NCBI GenBank assembly: GCA_013397455.1
Contig: VYZB01000329.1
Location: forward strand, 182,620-246,619
Source: Crotophaga sulcirostris
Taxonomy: Eukaryota > Chordata > Aves > Cuculiformes > Crotophagidae
Direction: 5' to 3'
DNA length: 64,000 nucleotides
Part shown: positions 1 to 12,500 of the stretch, in pieces
Layout: every line of letters starts with the position of its first letter
Position numbering within the stretch: position 1 is the stretch's first letter
Program-made: the position numbers and the translations under genes
Notes under the pieces: model-generated
The model's database searches: none
Told to the model about the DNA's origin: nothing
The model's input: only the letters and a program-made list of their open reading frames with translations

Positions 1-25
1 AACACTTATTTAAAACAAACAAATG

Positions 26-211
26 TCAAATTATTGCCTGCCGTAGATCCTGAATGCTCAGGAGTTGCTCTTGCTTGAATAAGGCACCAATGGCTTTCAG
101 CAGAGCTCGGTGACGTAGGTCCTTCCATAGGGTTGGACACATGCCGTTCTGCTGGATGTACATTGTGTTCCGCGGCCGCACTAAATCTGTGTTCTCAGTA
201 CTTACATGTGA
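26..211 (-). CDS. possible terminal coding exon, unrecognised protein
   Basis: A minus-strand frame runs to a TGA stop at 26-28. A pyrimidine-rich tract ending in AG lies just upstream, so an exon could begin at 211; a second AG would start it at 193. The frame would encode about 60 residues, ending with a Leu-rich stretch (LLKAIGALFKQEQLLSIQDL) that looks helical. The DNA holds several CpG sites, including GCGGCCGC, which is unusual in this AT-rich window and would fit selection or recent insertion. The frame continues upstream to a Met at 262, so a short intronless frame is also possible. I do not recognise the family and see no partner exon within the window. It could be the last exon of a minus-strand gene whose other exons lie far to the right, or a chance frame. 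Confidence 0.25.
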   Translation of the reverse strand, partial: SHVSTENTDLVRPRNTMYIQQNGMCPTLWKDLRHRALLKAIGALFKQEQLLSIQDLRQAII

Positions 212-262
212 CTCAGAAGGAAAGTATTGATAGTGGATATGGCAGCAGATTGCACATGGCAT

Positions 263-1586
263 TGAACTTTACACATCAGGCTTGCTAGGAGATGTTGCCA
301 CCTATTGTTTTCTATCTTGATTGCATTGCTTTCTTAATAAGTAATTGAGTTTGCTGCATTTTGACAATGTTCCATAGAACCTTTAAGAAATGAAAATTTA
401 CATTTTATTATTGCAGTTAAATAAACAGATGATTTCAAAGAAGTAATGTTCTTTATCTATCTATGTGTTTTCTTTAGCAAATGTCAGTGTAAATAAAGTT
501 TTCATGGACCAGTAGAATTAAGCTTATTTCAGATTTCCTAGTACTTTCCCTCCTTAAGTTTTAGACAACTTTGTGTGTTTTAACTTTCACATGAAAAGCA
601 TCTCAGTTGTTAGAAAAAATGTAAAAAAATGTGCATTTCTACTTTTTTTAGAAATAATCAAATGCTGTCATACCAAACTTGTTTGGCTTACAGAAAAACA
701 AAAATAGACCTCTTCAGCAGGAATAAACATTTGGTTTTCTTTTGGGTACTTTATTTACTGCAATACAGATCACTGACAATCATATATTTTCATGAGTTTA
801 CCTTGATTTTGCTGAGTAATTTTGATCAGAAAGAAGCTAATAAATATTTGACTAGCCAATATATTTAGTTTAAAAATTTATCTATATTAAATAAGAAATA
901 TTCAAAGGATATGAACTAAAAATTCCCTTAAAATTAAATGTCATTTTTTCAGTTCAGATCAAATGAAACATTTGCTTGAAACCAACTATCTATCTGTCAT
1001 TGTATTTTGTGTTTTTAATATGAAAATCTAACAGGTTTATTTTCAAATATGGTCACAACAGTTCTTCACAGCATTCTTTTTTCCTGTTAATGAAAAAGGT
1101 AATTATGTACATGACTTAATGATCCTTGCTGTATGACTAGTTGCGATGTTATATAACTGCATTTTTCTTGAAGTGACTTGAAGACTCAAATGCAGTTTCT
1201 GATAGAGTAATATCAGGATATGGAAAATCAAAATTAAAGTCCTGATACAACTTGGAAGTTCTGAATGAACAACAATGTTGCATCCAGGTGAATTTCACTC
1301 TCAGTTATTCAAACCACTGTCTCAGTCTTTATGAGTGATGTTTTGGTCTGTCTGTACAGTTTCCCAAGGAGGGGATGCGATGTCAAGAGTTTTCCATCAA
1401 GGAACTAAACGCAGACTAACAGAAAAAAATGTGTCAGCTAGTTGCACATGCTTTTCCAGCAGAGCAACCTGTTTTGAAGCCAGGCTGTGGCACACTGATA
1501 CTCAGAAAGAACAGAAGTCCTGAGGGTCACAGCAGAACACCGGCTTTGTGAAAATGGCACAGTGGGGAGAGACTTAAAAAAGTCCC
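263..1586. other. AT-rich non-coding stretch, nothing identified
   Basis: AT-rich sequence with frequent stops in all frames. The short frames at 629-868 and 1335-1523 show no family signature. I see no repeat family or RNA gene. Confidence 0.6.
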
Positions 1587-1616
1587 AAACAACAACAACA
1601 ACAACAACAACAAAAC
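1587..1616. repeat. (AAC)n trinucleotide microsatellite
   Basis: About nine uninterrupted AAC/CAA units, flanked by A-rich sequence on both sides. Simple repeats like this are prone to length change. Nothing suggests a coding role. Confidence 0.95.
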
Positions 1617-2784
1617 CTCATGCAGAGAAAGAATCGGAAAAAGATCAAACAACCGTCCACTGTGTTCTTGAAAAAACATCAAGTGCAGTTGTAGCTATAG
1701 CCAGCGTGTTCAGAAATATATGATGCTTTGCTAGAGATGACTTGACAAATTTATTCTGAGTATTAGACAGACATCAAATGTTATTTATTATCTCAAAATT
1801 TCATTTCATCTTGAGGTTACTCAAAACCCTGTTCAAGATTATTTCTTCTTGCTACTGGTATTGTATTGCATCCTTGAATAGATGCATTATTTCATCTTAT
1901 TGTTACATAGTAATTCTCTTTTAAGGGAAATTATAAAAATTATGTTTAATATATAGGTATATAAATTAAAGTTGTAGTTCAGTTATATAGCAAGGTTAGA
2001 GTAGCTGATTTAATAGTTCTTCTACCCTAAAACTCTCTAGACCAGAAATAGCACCCCAGAAAAGTAAGAAAACTTTACAGGAAGTTTTCTTAATTTTTGT
2101 CATATTCATCTCAGAACACTTCGAAAGTGTAACATAATAGTAGCTGAAGTCAGAGGCAATAAACCTGCATGACTTCATATCACTTGGGAATGGCGTTCAG
2201 AAATTTTCATACAGCTTTCCATGATAAATGTTCTAAGTCTTTGTTTTTAAAGGTTACAAATGGATGGATACTTCGGTGACTTTTTTTAAGATATTGATTT
2301 AAATTTAATTTTCGGGATGCTTAAATGAAACGTAAACCACATTAGACTGTTTTTTTAATGTTTGTAGGGACACTGTGAAATTTTATATTTTACCATATAT
2401 ATATTCTACCATACTATACAGAGATTAATTTTTACTTTATTTTTCTCTCAAGGATCAACAATTAGTAGAGAGTTCCTTGGTATTCTGTAATGCTGATGAT
2501 TTAGTTCATATCATGGAGAAACTCATCAGTTCTGCCTCAGCACAGATCTTTTTTCTCCACTGTCTGATCTAATCTGGCATAGAAGTAAGTTAATCAGTAA
2601 ATAAATACATCAAATTAAAAAATAAATGTTTGTACTAGATGCTGAATTGCCTCAGAGAGGAATAAATTTTAATGGACATACACAGTGGTATCTCTGTTAA
2701 GTAGATATTAGAATGTGTAAAGTTGGTTTGTTTGTGTTTTTGTCTAAATAAATAAAATCATTAACGTTGGCTGAATGTAGGAGG
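1617..2784. other. AT-rich non-coding stretch, nothing identified
   Basis: No recognisable repeat or gene. A TA-rich patch lies at about 2393-2405. The small minus-strand frame at 1996-2178 has no family features. Confidence 0.6.
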
Positions 2785-2960
2785 ATAGAATCATAAGGTA
2801 ATGCAGACTGGATGGGACCTCAGGAGGGCATGGTCCTTGCACACAACATGGTCAGCCATGAGATCAAACCAGGTCACTTAGGGCTTCATCCAGCCTGATC
2901 ATGAAATCCTCCAAGGACAAAGCCTACACCACCTGTCAGGGAAACCAGTTTCTGACCTAA
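2785..2960 (-). mobile_element. CR1 LINE 3'-end fragment, old and diverged
   Basis: Read on the minus strand, this is the last part of a CR1 non-LTR retrotransposon. On the plus strand it opens with ATAGAATCATAAGG, a worn form of the inverted CR1 tail. It then follows the usual order: GATGGGACCTC, a stretch matching 'agatca.accaggt..ct.agggc..catccagc', then TCCAAGGACAAAG...CACC. Only about 175 bases survive, so it is heavily 5'-truncated, as most CR1 copies are. It has no coding capacity. Confidence 0.85.
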
Positions 2961-5900
2961 CTGAGGTTAAAGTAAATTTGACTGTTTTTGTATATCATAA
3001 TATAAAAGAAAATAATAAAAAATAAAAAAGTTTGTTTAGCATGGTGTGTTTATTTCAGACTGAAATAAATCAGTTTTTCCATTTCCAACAAACAAAAGAA
3101 AGCGAAGGCTCAATTCATCAAACTCCATGCAAGGAGGTAGTACTAATGCTCTCCTACCCAGTAGCAGAGGACTACAGAATACAGCCAAGATATCTGATAC
3201 TGCCTCAATTCTCTAATTTGTTTCATGGCATCGGAAGCCATCTCTTACTGCTTCCAGAAAAATACCATCTTCTACAAGTACAGGCTAGAGGGGTGGGAGG
3301 AAGGCATGCTGTTTTGAGACTGGAAGTGGGTGGATTTCAACTGAAGTCACCAGCAAGCAGCTGGGTATCTTCATTACTAAGTAAACTTCACTGAGGCTGA
3401 AATCACTAGTGATGGAGTCAGATCACTATGTATATGAATGATAATGAAGATAAGAGAACAAGAGTATGAAAGTGACTTAGTAGCCCAGCAATTAGCCATG
3501 TACCCAGGAAGTCCTGATCTGTGCCCTGGGAAATATTTAATTATTCTTTGTCAGTTAGAACTTTCTTATAGTCAGGAGAAATACACGTTATAGTATAAAA
3601 TAAATCATAATTTTGGCAATGTCTTAGATGGTATGACAGTATGATTAAAACTTCCAGATGCAGGAAACTGAAGCAAAGTATTTTGTGACCGTGCCAAAAT
3701 GTCTTCTCTCTAAGCTTTTGGATAAAAAAGTGGCACCTTATTGTCCTTTAACACCCTTACACTTCCATATATATGTCCTGCATAAATATGATAAAAATTG
3801 CAATTTTCAGTAAATTCATAAGAAGTCTAACTTTGACTAGAAATTCCATGTTTCTCCAGCCTGCACCATTTCCCACTCTCTTCACAGACACTTGGCCCTG
3901 GGCTTATCCTTGGTGTACCCCCTATCAAATCCAATGTCGAACTGTTCAGTCAACTTCCACCATCACTTCACTAATGGTGCCAGTTCTTATCAGCATCTCA
4001 CAGACGCCTCTGCACCCTCTCCCATTTCCCCTCATGCTTGGGAAGAAATTCTCTTACATATTTTCAGTCAAGCTATTGTTACTCATTCTATCCTTCTTAA
4101 AACCTGCTTCTGGTGGGACACCAGTAGTGTGGATATTTAGACCAGATGGGATTATACATTATTTATTTGTACCTTGTACATCAGGACTATAATGCTGTTT
4201 AATATTTACTACACACAACTGTACTAAAATTAATAATTAGTAACAGATCTTATGTTAAGATTGAGAAGGATTAGACTTCTCTTACAAGAAGGTGAATCCT
4301 TGCTTATCTCTAGAATTGTGCATCACAGCTTGGCTAGAGGACTATTTAAGACCAAAATTTAATTCTCCAGAAGTTGTTTGTCCAGGGAAGAATAACTTAT
4401 GAAAGTGGCACAAAAATGTCAAATGATTTGCATTTTCAGAAATACAATTTAGACAGGCAGACATAAACAAAACTGATTGATCAAAATTATAGCTCTTTGG
4501 AGATATTTCAGTGACTTGAGTGGATGCTGTTTAAAGTCAAACTGTTTTCAGATAGTTTGATGTGACTATATAATATTCTTTAGAAAAATAATATCCAAAA
4601 AGTATCTTGCAATGTTGACCTAATTTGGGTGAAGAGAAACATCAAAAAACCGATATGTCCTACAGGGTTGACTTTCTAGTTTTTTAAGCTTAAATATGTC
4701 TGGCATACGTGTTTCATAGGGGCTTGAGTAGATCTGGGAAAAGAATGTGGAAGCATAGCCAGAAAGCCCTTGAGATCCTGTTTCATAGCAGATATACCCA
4801 ATAGATACTAATAAGCAGGTTCTTGCAGGATCAAAGCTGTGTCTCTAAGCCTAGACTGAGAAATCCAATGCAGATGGATGAATGAAATGTAGAGGGTCAA
4901 TACAGCACCTGCATCTGGCCTCAATCATTCAGGAACCATGAGTCATGGCACAAACGAAATCATATTTTTTTGTTCAAAGGAAAAAGAAAAAAATGTATTG
5001 GGCAATCTGTTTTCTTAGCCATTAGGTCAGACTGGTGTCACAGTTTACACCATTGCTTCACAATCTGTGTTACTAGAAATGTACTTCCTTCCTTTTCCCT
5101 TTTAAATTTAAATGCCATCTCACAACTCCAGGAGCTGGGCCTCAAGGAGGAAAATGATTGCCAACAAGCAGCCAAGATCTAGGCAATCTTATGACAACAA
5201 TACAGTCATCCCCTCAGCAAGTGAGAAGGACGCCTAACAAAATCATCACTTGGTTGCTCTTCTACTGGGCAGGATTTTCTTCCTCATGCATCTCAAGTTT
5301 CAGGCTGCTTTGGAGGCTATGTCCTTTGCGCCTCTGCAGCTCTGAAACCATGACCACGAATAAGAAAGGCTACCAGGGAAATTTCAGAGTTTATTGGGCC
5401 TGCTCTATCCTCTCTGTTTCTTTTATCACCGTTAAGCAACTGGGGATTTGGCAAAAGCTGAGGTTTACTGTATGGATGGCTCAACTGACCTCTGGTGACG
5501 GAAGATACTTAAGATTTAGTTTTTCTGTGTCAGATCAAGGGATATAAACATCAGTGGCTATGCAAAGTCTGAAGTCAGTTTAAAGTAAGTTTTAAAATAT
5601 GACTTCAATATGGTTCTGTTCTTTAGTAAATATTTTAAAATATTTATACAAAATGCTTGTATCTGGTCTGTAGGAAGACTTTTAAACATCATAGATTGAG
5701 ACAGTCTATGGCACAAACATCCTAATCACAATATATCAGACTTCTTGAGAATGAGGTTTCCAGTACTTATGTCATTATCTTAATTTGAGCCAGGATTTTA
5801 TCAGTGAAAGTGAGTCTTATTTACTCCATTTTAGCATTTCTCGCACTGACTTTATGAAACCTCAAATGTGACTTGTTTCTGAGGTAGGCGTTCGCTTCCC

Positions 5901-6399
5901 TCTAACTAGATGAAAGTTTTGGTTATCTTCCAAGTGGGGAAAAACACAAGTGCCCTTCATTTTAGAGATTTATGGAAACATTGATAGACTTCAATAGAGA
6001 ACAGAGGAACAGACAGTATCTTCTCAACAGTATTTTATCAAGGAAGTAATCTTATAGAACTCCTCCACTACATAACTAAGATATGTTATAACTAATTATA
6101 CTTAAGTTTCTATTGTGAGTAATTTTTACAGAAACTTATTATATTTCTGCAGAGGACTTGATTATGCTTCTTTTAAATGTTATGAGGCCATTTGATTAGG
6201 GAACAATTCATCTTATAGAGTACAAAATGTCTTCTCTTAAAATATATTGTACAAAAACCGATTAAAACTATCTGTGCCTATTTTCACTCAAAACCATAAA
6301 TAATTTTGAATATTCAATTCATTTTGCCTTTTTACCAGTCTTCATCCTTTGACATATTACAGATAGGCAAATTCTTTCATAATACGATGGGTATGTTAA
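2961..6399. other. non-coding stretch with chance reading frames
   Basis: Several frames of 70-140 codons lie here (3032-3394, 3773-4192, 4970-5182 and 5158-5547, plus strand). None shows a domain, signal peptide or compositional signature I can support. They overlap one another and lack clear splice contexts. The A-rich run at 3003-3030 and the pyrimidine-rich stretch at 3855-4060 explain some of them. I see no transposon signature. Confidence 0.5.
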
Positions 6400-6680
6400 A
6401 ATAAAACAACACACCAGCAGCCTGACCATGAAACAGTCCCACAGGTTGTTCTAGACCGAGCGCAGAAATAACTTTATTAGAACCAGCCAAGCAAATGTGC
6501 CAGCTCATTTTCTAACTGCTGGAAAATTTAATTCCAGAACCGGCATGTGGGAGTTGCAGCTGCCTGGCTTGCCTCAGAATGGCCAGATTTAGAGTCAACA
6601 GAGGAATAAACTAAGGGACATCACTTGTATCCCACACCACAAGAACCCGCTAGAGGCAGCCAAGATGATACTGTTATGTT
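6400..6680. other. candidate conserved non-coding element
   Basis: This stretch is visibly richer in G and C than its AT-rich neighbours. It matches no repeat family I know and has no long open frame. It contains E-box sites of the CAGCTG type (in TTGCAGCTGCCTGG), several CAGC/GCTG words and a CCGAGCGCAG patch with retained CpG. Those features are common in vertebrate conserved non-coding elements, but conservation cannot be seen from one sequence. An unrecognised old transposon is the main alternative. Confidence 0.2.
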
Positions 6681-8461
6681 TAGTTATTAATGATTTAATA
6701 CATGTTTGTTTCAACACTTTATGTCATCAGCCAGTGATTTCAGCACTCGTTCCTGAAAAGACCATAATAACGGAACTTACCAGAACAGACACCATCTCTG
6801 GTAACTATGTATTGCAGAATTAATTGCAGTGAGGACTAGAGCTCAAAGCCTGATCCAGACTTTACCAAAGTTCAGGTATATGGGTTTGATCCAGTTTGTC
6901 CAAAATACAAGCTCCCCATTGACATCATTTTTCTAACGGCATTTATCCACAGATCAGAGTAACTCAGATGCAGGGATTGATCTCTGTCCCATTTTCATTG
7001 TTACAGTTTATGAATTATTGTTTTAAACCTTGGTGTACATTTATGATATTATATAAATTATACCAGTGACACAATAGACTTCAAAAATATGTCATATAAA
7101 ATGTTATTGAGAGTCAAAGATAAAATATAAAATTTGATCTTAAACTGCAGTATTCTCATCCAAACTGAGATTCTCCAGTGTTCTAGTGGTTTTCATTGTC
7201 CACAAGTGCAAAACAAATGGGTGAATTAACTGTTGGCTTACTGTTTCATTCAAGCTTGTGTCATCATGCAAGATGCGAGAAAAAATACAAAGAGGGGAAA
7301 ATGAGTGGAATAGAAATTTTTGATAAATGAGTTTCCACTCACTTAGAATAGTTGCAATATATTAAATATTGAACCATAGAAAGTTATTACTTTCCAATGC
7401 ATTATTTTCAGCATACTATGAATGCTATTAGGTTACATATGACACAGTATGCTATATTAATATTTCATATATATGTTCTAATATGCATAGTACCCCCAGG
7501 TTTGCAAAATGAGCTATTCAGAAAGAAGGAATAATTCAGACTTTATTGCCTACTGATGGTCATTTCTTCATTTCTAGAAACAACATTTTAATTACAAACT
7601 CCAACCACTCTGGACCAAATGCTGTTCCTGTTATTTAATTTACTTTCAGTTCCCTATGAAGAAATGTACCCTGCAATGAAGGAAAGATATTACTATTTGA
7701 TTCTATAGTTTATACAGTTCTTTTACTTGATATTTTGGCACTCAAGACTTTTTTTTTTTTAAGGTGTGAATCAAATTCTTCCAGTCTTTTCCTTGTGTTT
7801 CCTTCATCCTCTGTCTTCTTGTAACCACTTCAGCTTCTGCTGTTGAAGAACTGAACTATGGCTTTCCTAACTAACAGTGTCAGCTGGTTGTGGTCAAGCT
7901 GTCCTTCCTTGGATCGACACCTAAATAAAATCGCCTGCCCTCCATCTTCATCATGCTAGGAATTCTAGTCTTTTTGGGTTTATTTTGAGTAGTCTTTTTT
8001 TCTCAAGAGACCTTTGGACTACTCAATAGAGTCTCTAGTATAGATCTCAGAGTCATGCAGACCTCTGAGCCAGAAGCAGAGCTGGCTGTCAGCTCAGATA
8101 GGTGTAAATTATTTTTTTCGTATTTTCATTTCCATTCTTCACATTCACACCTTAACACTGAGAGCATTCTTGGGCACAGATCCTCATGTACTTAAATGAG
8201 GAAATATGTACTATGTCCTCTGGTATGTCAGGGAGGCAAGAACATTACAATAGGAAGACATTCACTTTAGTGTTAGTAATGGTCCTCAGAGACATAAAAC
8301 CCAATGGTCTATTTCTGTTTCACTTGTACCATTTTTGTCCCATTATGTAGTCATGAAATTCAGTTATGTCTCAACTTATACTGAGAGAAGACAGAAGGCA
8401 TTTGGGTTTTAAAACTCTATTTCGTCCCAATTTTATGAGTTGAATCCAGAGATTCCTTTGC
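6681..8461. other. AT-rich non-coding stretch, nothing identified
   Basis: Non-coding sequence with a T run at about 7750-7760 followed by a pyrimidine-rich stretch. I see no gene or repeat family. Confidence 0.6.
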
Positions 8462-8938
8462 TGTTGTGGTTGGTTGACCTTGGCTGGATGCTAGCTGCAC
8501 ACCAAGCCACTCTATCACTTCCTTCCTCAACAGAATGGAAAGAGGGGAGAAAATAAAATGGAAAATAACTCGTAGGTCAAAATAAAAGCAATTTAATAAA
8601 GCAAAAGACAAGGCGGTGTACAGAAGGGGAGGAAAATAAAAAAATTATTCTCTCATTCCCATCAGCAGGCAACATCCAGCCACTTTCCTGAGAAGTAGGG
8701 TTTCAGCATGTCCTGCCCTCTCCTCCTCCTTTTTCTTAGCTTTTATTGCTGAAAAGATGTCCTATGGTATGGAATATCTCTTTGGATAGCTTGGGCCAGC
8801 TGTCCTGACTATGTCCCCTCCTAAAATCTTGCCTGCCCCCAAACTACTGGTCAGGAGGGAATGTTGGAGACACAGCCTTGATGCACTACGAGGGTCGCTA
8901 TGGGGAAAACTAACTCCACCTCAGCCAGACTAAGTACA
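8462..8938. mobile_element. degraded solo LTR of an avian endogenous retrovirus
   Basis: The left end reads TGTTGTGGTTGGTTGACCTT, then a GGCTGGATGC block and CACTCTATCACTTCC. The middle carries TATGGAATATCTCTTTGG, then CAGCTGTCCTGACTATGTCC. The right end carries a 'cta.g.ggaaaactaactcca.c.cagcca' block. I associate these blocks, in this order, with LTRs that recur across bird genomes, probably ERVL-like. Length is about 480 bases, bounded roughly by TG and CA. I see no internal region (no primer-binding site, gag, pol or env) on either side, so it looks like a solo LTR. AATAAA occurs at 8581-8586 and 8595-8600 on the plus strand, but orientation is not settled. I see no clear target-site duplication, as expected for an old copy. 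Confidence 0.75.
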
Positions 8939-8950
8939 ACTGTTTAATTT

Positions 8951-9562
8951 CATAGAATAACAAAATCATTGAGATTGGAAAGAGCCTCCTGAGGTTTCTA
9001 GTTCAACATCCTACTCAGAGTAGCATTATATCTGAGGACAGGTCAGGTTTCTCAGTACTTCCCAGCTATGTGTAGAAAACCTACAAGAATGGAACCTGCA
9101 CAAACTCTCTGGGCAGACTGCTTCAGTGCTGGACTATCCTAATGGTGAAAATTCTTTTCCTTAGAGCCAGAAAAAACTCCCATCTTTCAGTTTACGACCA
9201 TTGCCTTTCATCCTCCCACTATGCACTTTAGTGGGGTACCTCTTCTTTCTGTAGGTATGGGCAGGCTGCTATTAGGTCTCCCAAAGTCATTTCTTTTCTG
9301 AAAGGAGCAGAGACAGTTCCCTCAGCTTCTCCTCCTAACGCAAGTACTCCAGCTCTGACTATCTTTATGGGTCTCCTCTGTACTCTCTCAAGTTTATCGA
9401 TGCTTTTTTAAGCCAGTGGGCACAAAATTGGAGGTAGTATTCCAGACATGGTCTAATGACCACCAAAGAAGAGAATTATTACTTCCCTCAACCTATTGGT
9501 TATCCTCCTGTTGATACAATCCGGTAGGCTGCCATCCTTCATCACTGCCAGGGTGCAGTAAG
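8951..9562 (-). mobile_element. CR1 LINE 3' fragment, about 0.6 kb
   Basis: On the plus strand it begins with CATAGAATAACAAAATCATTG, the worn inverted CR1 tail. It then follows CR1 order: the 'tctagttcaacatcc' block, the 'tgggcagactg.ttcagtgc' block, the C-terminal coding remnant ('ctctgtactctctcaagtt' and following) and the 'tactcctg...ccggtaggctgcc' end. Divergence is moderate to high, and I see no intact frame. Only about a dozen bases separate it from the LTR on its left. Confidence 0.92.
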
Positions 9563-12500
9563 CACTTCTGGTAAACAAGTTCAACTAAAAGGTTTTATGG
9601 ATTTATATCCCATTGATTTGCATGCACTGAAATGCTCTACAGAGGAGCCCAGTTCCCCCTATTCACTCTATAGGGAGCCTAGGGGGATTAGCACTTTGTG
9701 ACTAAGGCTAACTCATGTGAATGAATCCTATAGATTTGACAAAATATGCATACTGTGAAACTTTTTGAGATATGATTTATAAAATTTAACAACAACCTTT
9801 AAAATATTGTATACTACAAAATCATTGCTAAAGCAACAAAATTCTAGTCAGTGGTATAAATTTGAATAAATATAAGTTCAGAACAAACTTCCAAGGAAAA
9901 GGAAAGCCTCAGTTCAAACTGAAAGAATGGAAAAAGGACATATTTGTTAAAGAATTCTTCATAGTTAAAACTGAATTTCTGCTAAATAAAAGGCCGTAGA
10001 AGAGTATTCCATTGAAAGACAGGTTGAAGAAGGAAGATGATGTCCTTAGAAAAAGAAAGATAGACAGGATGTGAAAAAAACTAAGATAGAAAGCATGAAG
10101 TATAAAACATTAAGGAAAGTCTCCAGTTCAGACAGTACAGATATTTCAGGTAAGCCCATTTTGGTGTCCACACCCCAAGGAAAGGTTGGGGAATCGTAGC
10201 TCTTAGTTTGTGTACCCTGTCAATGCAACAGAACCTTAAGTTCCAATAAAAAGGTAAAAGATCCTCTTGGCAACTGCTATTCTGTGTTCTTCTTGGAAGA
10301 GGAGAAAGTTATGAGGTAATCCACAACTTGAGAAAAACTCACTCTTGTTGCTTGTTCATTCTTCAGAATGCTATTTATTTGAGATTCTCCCGATGTGCCA
10401 TTCTCTTCAGGTGCAAACAGAAGCCTAGTGACATCAGGAACATCCATATTGTTTTCAACAGATTGATAACAAACTTTTCTTGATCTCATAAATGGCCTGG
10501 TGTTTTAGACGAATTATTTATTAGTCTACTTGACAAATAGAATATTATTGGTACCTTTCTATCAGAAACTTAAATGATTTTTTTTTAAAATTGATTTGGC
10601 GCAGACAGTATTTCAAGGTAGAGTGCTCCTGCTTTTTGAAGTTACTTTCTGCTTTTCGTGCAACAGGCCATCCTGCCTAACCACTACCCAAGCATATTTG
10701 ATGGTTGGATTCTGTTATTTTCAATAACTGTATAACTGTAATAACTGTTTCAATATCATGTAGCAGTGATATGCTGTCCAATTCAAGCTGATCATGAAAG
10801 GAGAAACTACATATGGATTTTCTTCTTTAGCAGCTACCAGAAACGAAATTCCTATGCAATTCACTGTTCCACTTAAAGTTTTGGAACCATGGTGATGGTA
10901 GTTAGCAGCAGAGAAATTACCTCAAATGTTTTCTTAAGAAAAATAACGTCTTATGTGAGACTGAACAGAGAAGGAGGAGCTGGGTTTTCAGATTCCATTT
11001 CTGTATTTTTTTGGCTGACTTCAATTAACACATCACAATTTGTAATGCCTTTATGTAATTTTTTTTTTAAATGAGGATAATTATGAGTTCTTCATCATAT
11101 CTATGAAGATCTCTGAACATCTGCTAATGAGAGGATGCCTTATCAGTGTAAGGTATTATTACAACATAACTGATTAATGGAACTATGCCCACGGGGTGGG
11201 GGCAGAAGGGGGAGGAAGAGGGTGAAAATAGAAACCATACTTTTGTCAGATTCAAGCAGCTAGTGAAGAATGAGGACAAACTGCTACATTGCTTTGTAGA
11301 AAATTAAAGATCACAGCTACATCTATCACCATAAATGGCTTGCTTGAATTGCTTGCATTCTCTGTCTGAGCTGCAATATTTCATTCGACTAACCATTCGT
11401 TAAACACACATCCTGAAAGCAAATAACTTTAATGTAAATAATTTGTGAAGCATTGTTCCATCTGTTGAAAATGTGCAGTAGTAGTTTCGACCCTTGTCTA
11501 AACCAGGCAAGCTACTTTCAGGCAAGTTTGGGAGGTAAATGAACTGTCTGGCTGCTTTTCTTGGCAACATCTCTTATTAGTGGGAGGTGGCAGTAAAGAG
11601 AACATGAGGAAGACTGAAAGTGTTTACTTAAAACTTTAGCCAAATGGCTAGGGAGAGTTAAGATAAATCATAACTGTCAATGATGACAACTTTAGACTGC
11701 TACTAGTTCACTCCTGTTTATGCAGTTTTAAATGTTGCTCTTAGAAATGTTTAGGAGCAGACTGAATTTTTATTGACAGATGCCATAAGTTGTTTAGATG
11801 TAAATATTTTGGACTTGGTTCTAACAGTGACATGGAAGATTTGCAGGAAGAAGACTGTAAAGCTTCACACAACACTTGAGAGATAATATTTTTAAGAGTG
11901 TCTCCAAAGTATGCATCTGTGACTCATATTTCCCCGAAGAATAAGGTCCATAGATCAATGCAGGCTTATTACACTTTCTCACACAAAAAAAGCCAAAATA
12001 AAATGTTACAGCAATTGACCATATGGGATCATTGAACTGAGTCAGTTTTCTTTCCTTTTCATTTCCCACTTTTGTCTTGAAAACCTTTCCCTCTCCTCTT
12101 TTTTTTTAATATCTATTTTTTCAACTATGGCTTGGATACTAACGTTTAAATAGCAGTTAAGACATCAGAGTAAGCTAGTGAAAAGCCAGAAGTTCAGCCA
12201 GTAACCTCAAGATTTTTTCTTAAAAGGTTGAGTCATGCTGATCAATGCCATGAAATACAGTACTATGTGAAAGATCAAGGTAAATTGATCAGGAATTTAG
12301 ATCAATTTATATTTTGCTTTTAACTGCAGCAGTTGAGTTTCTTTTAATACACTTACTTAAGTTAAAGTAAGCAGCTCATCTAGATGCACTTTTGTTTACG
12401 TAGTTCTATAAGATTTGCTTTGTAAACCGTAATACCGCAATACTGGTTCCAGGAAGAAAAACAACCTGAAAATTAGAATAGTCTAACCCTGGGTTCAAAT

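Noticed and set aside
3773..4192. 139-codon plus-strand frame, overlapped by a second frame at 3892-4140
   Set aside because: Two overlapping frames in pyrimidine-rich DNA with no domain and no clear splice sites; likely chance.
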